In this document: in pieces, positions 6,581 to 11,188 of the stretch | Numbering within the stretch: the stretch's first letter is position 1 | How the letters are laid out: every line of letters begins with the position of its first letter | Translations under genes and position numbers: made by a program | NCBI GenBank assembly: GCA_040880365.1 | Contig: JBBDIO010000285.1 | Span: 1-11,188 of the forward strand | Length of the DNA: 11,188 nt | Origin: JBBDIO01 sp040880365 | GTDB taxonomy: Bacteria > Chloroflexota > Anaerolineae > Caldilineales > Caldilineaceae | Direction of reading: 5' to 3' | Notes under the pieces: generated by a model | The model's database searches: none | Told to the model about the DNA's origin: nothing | What the model saw: the letters and a program-made list of their open reading frames with translations, nothing else

Positions 6581-6602
6581 GTGATTTCAGCGTGATTTCA
6601 GC
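6581..6602. repeat. Tandem 11-bp direct repeat in a divergent promoter region
   Basis: GTGATTTCAGC occurs twice with no gap (6581-6591 and 6592-6602). The repeat lies between the divergent starts at 6410 and 6650, just upstream of the minus-strand promoter. An 11-base step places both copies on about the same face of the helix, as in some operators. It may equally be a simple tandem duplication. Confidence 0.6.
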
Positions 6603-6649
6603 TTTTGGGTGGTATGTCATTCCCTGCTGGTCGGTGATACACTTGAGCC

Positions 6650-7057
6650 ATGATCACGCGTAGACAGGCGCTTGCCTGGGCTGGATTGGCCCTGGCACTG
6701 GGCGCGAGCAGCCTCTTCTTTATGATCGTCCAGGTCTCGCCCTTCCTCGCCGATGGGACGATGAACACGCCCGCGGTGGCGCTGTTTGTGCTTGCGTTCG
6801 CGGTGCTCATGTTTGGTCTCGGCAGCCTGATTGCGCTCTGGATTCACCGCCGGTGGCCCAGCCTGACCGGCGTATCGCCCAAACAGAAAACTGTGCCCGG
6901 CAATGCGGCGTTGCGCCAGGGGTTTTGGGTGGCCTGCGCCGCCACAATTGTGGCCGTCCTCGCGCTGATGCAGGAACTGGATATTATCCTGGTGCTGATT
7001 ACGTTTGGCCTGATGGGCTTGATGGAAGCGTATGCGCAGAGCCGCGCCAGCCGCTAA
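6650..7057 (+). CDS. Four-helix membrane protein of unknown function
   Basis: This 135-residue protein has four hydrophobic segments at about 8-30, 42-64, 91-107 and 109-127, joined by a polar loop (66-90) that contains HRRWPSLTGVSPKQK. The twin-arginine-like start (MITRR) and basic C-terminus (SRASR) both favour the cytoplasmic side, consistent with an even number of helices. I do not recognise the family; no catalytic motif is visible. The ATG at 6650 is the first in the frame and has no convincing ribosome-binding site. Codon use matches the neighbours. It is a single gene, divergent from the small-protein operon and convergent with the GT-C gene, whose stop is 36 bases away. No terminator hairpin is evident in that gap. 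Confidence 0.75.
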   Translation: MITRRQALAWAGLALALGASSLFFMIVQVSPFLADGTMNTPAVALFVLAFAVLMFGLGSLIALWIHRRWPSLTGVSPKQKTVPGNAALRQGFWVACAATIVAVLALMQELDIILVLITFGLMGLMEAYAQSRASR

Positions 7058-7093
7058 AAACCGCGATAAGTTACCCACACCCAAATAGCTCAC

Positions 7094-9532
7094 TTACTGC
7101 CCCGCCGCATCCACACGAATTGGCCCCAACAGATAGCGGTCTGCTCCTTCGGCTTGCAGTTGCGCGCCCAGCACACGTCCGGCATCGAGCAAGGCCAGCC
7201 GGTCGAAGCTGCCGCTGGGCGTGCGTGCATACATGCCCACCGCCAGCCGATAATGACCGGGTGGCAGATCGGGCGGGATGCTGATGGTGTGCGCGTGGGG
7301 ATAGAGCGTGTCGGGCGTCCATTGCCCTGTGGCGACTGCGGGCGGCATATCCTGCCCGCCGACCCCGTCCAGCGCTTCGTTTAGCAAATGTACAAAAACC
7401 GTGTAGTCCTGGCTGGGGATCTGCGCGCTGCGCCAGTAGAGCGTGACGGTCAGCGGATCGCCCGGCGTGAGTACGCGTTGGCTCAGGGTATAGCCTGCCA
7501 ACTCCATGCCGTCGGCAAATTGGGCGTGCAGCGCATTGGGCACTTCGCCCGCGGGGGGCAGCACCTCTACCGCGCCAAAGCGCAGGGCTGTGGTATCGAT
7601 AGAATATCTAGCAGGCAGGGGCGCGTGCGCCTGCACGGGCAGACGGTCGCCGTTTATTGGCCCGACGTGCGGGCGATAGTCGCCCCCGTAGAGACCCACT
7701 GCCCATTGTGCCTGGCTGGGTGTATAGGCGGTGGGCGGAATCCGCACGGGATATTGTTCGGTGAAGCGTTCGCCCGGCTGCCACTGGCTGGTGGGACGCA
7801 AGCCGCGCCCCGGTACCGTGTCGAATTGGGCAATGGTCAGACCGTCGCCATCGACCAGGTGGACAAAGACCGAATAGTCCTTGTTCTGGACTGGGTTTTC
7901 TGTTACGGGGGCGGTCGAAGGGGGCAGGGATTCCCACTGGACGGTGACGGTTGCCACGTCGCCGGGTGAGAGTTGCGCGGGTTCGGCATGGATGCCTGCA
8001 ATGCGGAAACGGTCGCCGATTTGAACCGACAGCGGCGTAATTTCGGGGGTGGGAGCAGCATGGGCGGGCGGTGGTTGATAGGCGGGCTGGATGATCCACC
8101 ACGGTGTCAGCGCGCTGAGTATGAAAAGGCTGATAACCGCGAGCCAGGGCAGTGTCCACAGCCGCCAGCCGCGCAGACCCAGCCCCAGGAACAGGGCGAT
8201 TGTGGGCGCGGCGGGGAAGAAATAGCGTCCCTGGGCGGCGGGCGCAATCGTCATGAAACGCACCCACGAGATGGTGAGCACGCCCAGCCAGATCAACAGG
8301 AGCGCGCCTGCCCAGAAGCGCCGGTCGATTTGCCGGTCGATTTGGCGGTCGCGGCGCAGCCAGCGCACCGCGGCAAAGATCAGGCCAAAGCCGGTCATCC
8401 ACAGCAGGCTGCGAAAGAAGCTGTAGACGATGTCGGGATAGGCCACGTTGAGCCAGCCGAAAACGCCCCAGAAAGACTGTTCCAGAGTGCCTAGCCCGCG
8501 CACAATGGTGCGCCAGCCCGCGGGTTCCACGCGCAGAATGATGTTCGCGCGCCAGATATTCCACGCCAGCGGGTCGGCATAGAGCAGCCAGTTGCGCGCA
8601 TACCACCAGCCGCCGATGAGCAGGATGGGCACACCGATCCAGAGGATGGCATGGGCAAGAATGCGCCAGTCGCGCCGTTCCCAGCTATGGACCAACACAG
8701 CCAGCCCTGCCACACCTACCAGCCCCAGCGCGCTGAGCTTGCTGAGCGCCGCCAAACCCAGCAAGCTGCCCAGAATGAGAAAATCGCGGCGGCGTTGGGC
8801 GGATGAAATGGGGCGCGCGCGCGGGATCATCGCCAGGGCGACGACGCGCCAGAGCACCAGCGCGGCCAGGGCGTTGACCGCGTTGTCGTTGCTGGCCGCG
8901 GCGCTGATGAAGATGAACTGGGGGATAAACGCGAAGACCGCCACGCCAAAGAAGGCGACCCGTTCGGCCACAAACAGGCGCAGGGTTTGATAGCTTGCCC
9001 AGAGTGTGATTGCGCCTAGCGCGACTGAAAACAGGCGCACCAGATGGAGCGCGAGAAATGTCCCCTGCCAGGGCCAGCCGTCGTCGGCGTAGGGTAGCAG
9101 ATAGTTGCGGTTGCCGATTGCCGCGGGATGCCCAATGGCGGCGTGCGGATTCGAGCGGGTAAATATGGTGGGAAAATCGGAGAGATCGATCCACGCGCTG
9201 AGCGCGGCGGCGGCCAGATAATAGCCCGGCGCCTGGACGCCCTGTTGCTGCCAGAGGGCCTGGGTATCGGCTTCGGAGATGGGCAGTCCCTGGCCGGTGG
9301 CGACATGGTGGATGAAGGCAAAGTGCCAGATTTCATCGGGCGTCTCGAAGGCGGGAGTCTGGATGCTGTAGATCACGCCCAGCACTACGAACAGGCAATA
9401 GAGGCTGGCAGGTTGCCACCGGCCTATGCGGCTTTTGCCATTGGGTGGCGCGGGCGGCAGGTCGGCAGGCAGTAATTCGGCGGGAGCCGACGCGAGATGG
9501 GGCGACGCGGGCGGGCGTGGTGCTGTGGACAT
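7094..9532 (-). CDS. GT-C-type membrane glycosyltransferase, DUF2142-like, with two C-terminal beta domains
   Basis: This 812-residue protein has a membrane half of about ten or eleven helices (43-57 up to 459-481) and a soluble C-terminal half. The first external loop carries PAFETPDEIWHF (60-71); the D-E pair after helix 1 is the usual position of the catalytic or metal-binding acidic residues in GT-C enzymes. The late QGRYFFPAAP (434-443) resembles the QGRY..P motif of DUF2142 proteins. LSKLSAL (263-269) also fits. Residues about 505-632 and 675-790 are two related beta domains, each with a GD..TVT..W core and a (S/T)VFVHL strand; by topology they should lie outside the membrane. The ATG at 9532 starts 17 bases after the family 2 glycosyltransferase stop, so coupled translation is likely. 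A longer open frame to 9802 is antisense-type shadow. It probably transfers a sugar from a polyprenyl-phosphate donor; donor and acceptor are unknown. Confidence 0.82.
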   Translation of the reverse strand: MSTAPRPPASPHLASAPAELLPADLPPAPPNGKSRIGRWQPASLYCLFVVLGVIYSIQTPAFETPDEIWHFAFIHHVATGQGLPISEADTQALWQQQGVQAPGYYLAAAALSAWIDLSDFPTIFTRSNPHAAIGHPAAIGNRNYLLPYADDGWPWQGTFLALHLVRLFSVALGAITLWASYQTLRLFVAERVAFFGVAVFAFIPQFIFISAAASNDNAVNALAALVLWRVVALAMIPRARPISSAQRRRDFLILGSLLGLAALSKLSALGLVGVAGLAVLVHSWERRDWRILAHAILWIGVPILLIGGWWYARNWLLYADPLAWNIWRANIILRVEPAGWRTIVRGLGTLEQSFWGVFGWLNVAYPDIVYSFFRSLLWMTGFGLIFAAVRWLRRDRQIDRQIDRRFWAGALLLIWLGVLTISWVRFMTIAPAAQGRYFFPAAPTIALFLGLGLRGWRLWTLPWLAVISLFILSALTPWWIIQPAYQPPPAHAAPTPEITPLSVQIGDRFRIAGIHAEPAQLSPGDVATVTVQWESLPPSTAPVTENPVQNKDYSVFVHLVDGDGLTIAQFDTVPGRGLRPTSQWQPGERFTEQYPVRIPPTAYTPSQAQWAVGLYGGDYRPHVGPINGDRLPVQAHAPLPARYSIDTTALRFGAVEVLPPAGEVPNALHAQFADGMELAGYTLSQRVLTPGDPLTVTLYWRSAQIPSQDYTVFVHLLNEALDGVGGQDMPPAVATGQWTPDTLYPHAHTISIPPDLPPGHYRLAVGMYARTPSGSFDRLALLDAGRVLGAQLQAEGADRYLLGPIRVDAAGQ
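8320..8343. repeat. In-frame 12-bp tandem duplication
   Basis: GCCGGTCGATTT is present twice in a row inside the GT-C gene, and a diverged third copy (GGCGGTCGC) follows. It encodes the repeated QIDR of a charged cytoplasmic or external loop (residues about 396-404). The reading frame is kept, so it looks like recent replication slippage that the protein tolerates. Confidence 0.85.
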
Positions 9533-9549
9533 GGGATGGCGTGTGCGGC

Positions 9550-10473
9550 TCAACGCGCCGCGGTGGGCTGCCAGATGAACAGGTAGTAGAGCAGGCTGCC
9601 CCCAAAGCGCAGCCAGACATCGCGCACGCGGAAGTTGGATTCGCCGTTGGCCCGCACATATTCGTGGGTGGCGACTTCGGCCATGCGATAGCCGCGCCGC
9701 AGGGTTTTGACGATCATCTCCTGTTCGATGGTGATAATATCTTCGGTCAGGCCCAATTTTTGCGCGACATCTTTGCGGATGGCGCGATAACCGTTCTGGC
9801 AATCGGTGAGGCGCACGTTGAGCGTGTAGTTGATGAGCAGTGTGATTACCTGGCTGCCAAACAGGCGCACGAACTGTTGGATGGTCGCGTGCAGTTCATC
9901 GCTGCCGCCCAACATGCGCGAGCCGGATACATGATCGGCGTCGCCTGCAAAAATGGGCTGGAGCAGGGCCGGAATGTCGGCGGGATCGTGGGAGCCGTCG
10001 GCATCTATAAAAACCAGCACATCGCCCTGGGCCGCGTGCAGCCCCTTGCGAATGGCCGCGCCCTTGCCCTTGCCATCGTCCAGCAGCACACGCGCGCCAC
10101 AGGCAATGGCAACTTCGCGGGTGCCGTCGGTGCTGTGACCGTCGACGACCAGGAGTTCATCGGCATAGGGGCGGGCCGCGATCAGCACCGGCAACAAATT
10201 GGCGGCTTCGTTGCGGGTGGGAACCACCACAGTCACCTTGTAGGGGCGACGCGCGCCGTTGCTGCCGCCAGTAGCAACAGGGCCACCAGTAGCATCAGCA
10301 ACCGTGCTATCCGCAGTGAGGTCGGCGGTTTCGTCGCGTTGGGCGGCGTGGTGGTAGGATGCAGTAGGCGTGGCAGTTGTGGCAGTCGGGTAGCTCGCGC
10401 GATACCAGCTGGGAATCACCGGGCCGCGCGGGGGCGCATTCGATTCGGGCATGGTGTTCTGAATACTTGACAT
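9550..10473 (-). CDS. Family 2 glycosyltransferase, DPM1/polyprenyl-phosphate glycosyltransferase-like
   Basis: This 307-residue GT2 enzyme has a GT-A fold. It shows VTVVVPTRNEA (80-90), LLVVDGHSTDGT (107-118), GKGKGAAIRKGL (134-145), the metal-binding FIDADGSHDP (155-164), SGSRMLGGSDE (183-193), and TDCQNGYRAIRKD (223-235) with a following E.EM (250-253). This is the pattern of dolichol- or undecaprenyl-phosphate mannosyl/glucosyltransferases of the DPM1 type. It lacks the C-terminal helices of GtrB-like relatives, so it is probably peripheral on the cytoplasmic face. Residues 1-77 form an unusual disordered Thr/Ala/Pro-rich extension. The ATG at 10473 was chosen because AGGAG lies a few bases upstream; an in-frame ATG at 10524 has none. 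Its downstream neighbour is a GT-C enzyme, the class that uses such lipid-linked sugars. The sugar is not predictable. Confidence 0.9.
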   Translation of the reverse strand: MSSIQNTMPESNAPPRGPVIPSWYRASYPTATTATPTASYHHAAQRDETADLTADSTVADATGGPVATGGSNGARRPYKVTVVVPTRNEAANLLPVLIAARPYADELLVVDGHSTDGTREVAIACGARVLLDDGKGKGAAIRKGLHAAQGDVLVFIDADGSHDPADIPALLQPIFAGDADHVSGSRMLGGSDELHATIQQFVRLFGSQVITLLINYTLNVRLTDCQNGYRAIRKDVAQKLGLTEDIITIEQEMIVKTLRRGYRMAEVATHEYVRANGESNFRVRDVWLRFGGSLLYYLFIWQPTAAR

Positions 10474-10679
10474 TGCTCTCCTGATCGCGGACATTGGGCA
10501 GTAACAGCCTTGCGCAGGGGCCACACAGGACGCGTGTCTGCATGTGCCACTGTTTGCATATTTTGGGTCTGCGTACTTTTATGCCTGCGTATATACCTGT
10601 TCATTCAAGCGCGCATAAAACCGCGAATGAAATTGAAAATTTCTGATTGATAGCCACCTATGAAAGGTCATTCTGTATT
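10474..10679. promoter_or_regulatory. AT-rich divergent promoter region
   Basis: This 206-base gap separates the divergent starts of the GT2 and YabN-like genes. Its right half, from about 10548 to 10660, is clearly richer in A and T than the surrounding genes and should hold both promoters. The best minus-strand match is TTGAAT (10603-10608) with CATAAA (10578-10583), at a long 19-base spacing. For the plus strand, TTGAAA at 10633-10638 is a possible -35 box, but I see no good -10 at the right distance. Individual boxes are uncertain. Confidence 0.4.
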
Positions 10680-11188
10680 ATGACCATTGAAAAAGGCAAG
10701 ATCGACGGACCAGACGCGCACGCTTCTTCGGCATCTGCGCCTGCCCTGTGGCCTGCGACAATCGACCGGCCGCGCGCCGATATCTGCATTGTGGGGCTTG
10801 GTCCTGGCCCGCTGGAGGCGATGACGCTGGCGGCGTGGCGCGCGTTGACGACTGCGCCGCGCCTGGTATTGCGCACGGCGCGCCATCCCTGCGTGGCAGC
10901 CCTGCCCGAGCCGGTCACGTATACCACATTCGACGCGCTCTATGAACAGCACGCCACCTTTGCCGCGGTCTATGCCGAAATCACCCAGCAAGTGGTCGCG
11001 TTGGGGCAGGCGGGCGCAGACCAGGAAGCCGGGGGCGTGGTCTATGCCGTGCCGGGGCATCCCTGGGTGGGCGAGGCGACCACGCCGCTGATTCTCGATG
11101 CGGCGGCGGCTACGGGGCTTTCGACCGCGGTGGTGGATGGGTTGAGCTTTGTGGAACCCTGTTTTGCCGCGGTAGGTGTGGATCTCAT
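10680..11188 (+). CDS. YabN/MazG-type protein, N-terminal tetrapyrrole-methylase domain (partial)
   Basis: The first 169 codons of a gene that runs off the right edge. After a polar 33-residue lead, ICIVGLGPGPLEAMTLAAWRAL (about 36-57) is the SAM-binding opening of the tetrapyrrole (corrin/porphyrin) methylase family. It is followed by VLRTARHP (63-70), FDALYEQH.TF..VY.EI (84-102), VVYAVPGHPWVGE (120-132) and VVDGLSFVEPCFAAVGVD (151-168). The sequence R-x-x-[RH]P, LYE and V.GLSF.[DE]P.FA..G is characteristic of the methylase-like half of Bacillus YabN and its relatives, which normally continue into a MazG nucleotide pyrophosphohydrolase domain. That half, expected beyond residue about 230, is outside the window. 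Such proteins are thought to clear non-canonical nucleotides; the role of the methylase half is not established. The start at 10680 is supported by an in-frame stop at 10644 and AAAGG at 10663-10667. Confidence 0.9.
   Translation, partial: MTIEKGKIDGPDAHASSASAPALWPATIDRPRADICIVGLGPGPLEAMTLAAWRALTTAPRLVLRTARHPCVAALPEPVTYTTFDALYEQHATFAAVYAEITQQVVALGQAGADQEAGGVVYAVPGHPWVGEATTPLILDAAAATGLSTAVVDGLSFVEPCFAAVGVDL

Noticed and set aside
9533..9802. Upstream extension of the GT-C frame by 90 codons
   Set aside because: It overlaps the end of the GT2 coding region in another frame and encodes Arg/His/Pro-rich residues without membrane or family features.
9445..10470. A 341-residue open frame on the plus strand opposite the GT2 gene
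   Set aside because: It lies antisense to a gene with clear GT2 motifs, its product is Gly/Ala/His-rich without motifs, and long antisense frames are expected at this base composition.
10586..10610. Possible SOS box in GTATATACCTGTTCA
   Set aside because: It is not palindromic and matches neither the Escherichia coli nor the Bacillus LexA consensus well.
1..11188. CRISPR arrays, tRNA or rRNA genes, insertion sequences, phage genes
   Set aside because: No spaced repeat arrays, cloverleaf-type sequences, transposase motifs or phage-like proteins were seen on either strand.

Overview
The window is a GC-rich bacterial chromosomal segment with tightly packed genes on both strands. No source is given. 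The combination of genes suggests a Chloroflexota bacterium (Anaerolineae/Caldilineae type): a YabN/MazG-type methylase gene, a DUF2142-like GT-C membrane protein with C-terminal beta domains of a style common in that phylum, and GC-rich codon use with many GCG/CGC codons. This is inference from gene content only. I see no mobile element, CRISPR array, tRNA or rRNA.

Layout. At the left edge, about 45 codons of an unidentified plus-strand gene end at 139, converging on a minus-strand pair: a PaaK/CapK-like adenylate-forming enzyme (1044-2483) followed by an ICMT/DUF1295-like membrane methyltransferase (148-969). A minus-strand DNA-3-methyladenine glycosylase I gene, tag (2688-3281), lies next. 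Divergent to it is a plus-strand gene for a short, leaderless member of the neutral-ceramidase fold family (3486-4913). A hairpin at its stop codon separates it from an 86-residue remnant of the C-terminus of diaminopimelate decarboxylase (lysA) on the minus strand (4933-5193). Upstream of the remnant, also on the minus strand, are an EamA/DMT transporter (5253-6248) and a 44-residue single-helix membrane protein (6276-6410), apparently one operon behind a good promoter near 6517-6544.

Divergent from that operon is a four-helix membrane protein of unknown function (6650-7057). It converges on a minus-strand glycosylation pair: a DPM1-like family 2 glycosyltransferase (9550-10473) and a large GT-C type membrane protein with two C-terminal beta domains (7094-9532). 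The natural reading is that the first makes a lipid-linked sugar and the second uses it outside the membrane. At the right edge a plus-strand YabN-like tetrapyrrole-methylase-family gene (10680 onward) runs off the window.

Most of the content is ordinary housekeeping and cell-envelope biology. The items most worth a second look are the adenylase plus membrane-methyltransferase pair, the decayed lysA end, the apparent loss of the catalytic serine in the ceramidase-fold protein, the duplicated C-terminal module of the GT-C protein, and the tiny membrane protein gene, which has the clearest expression signals in the window.
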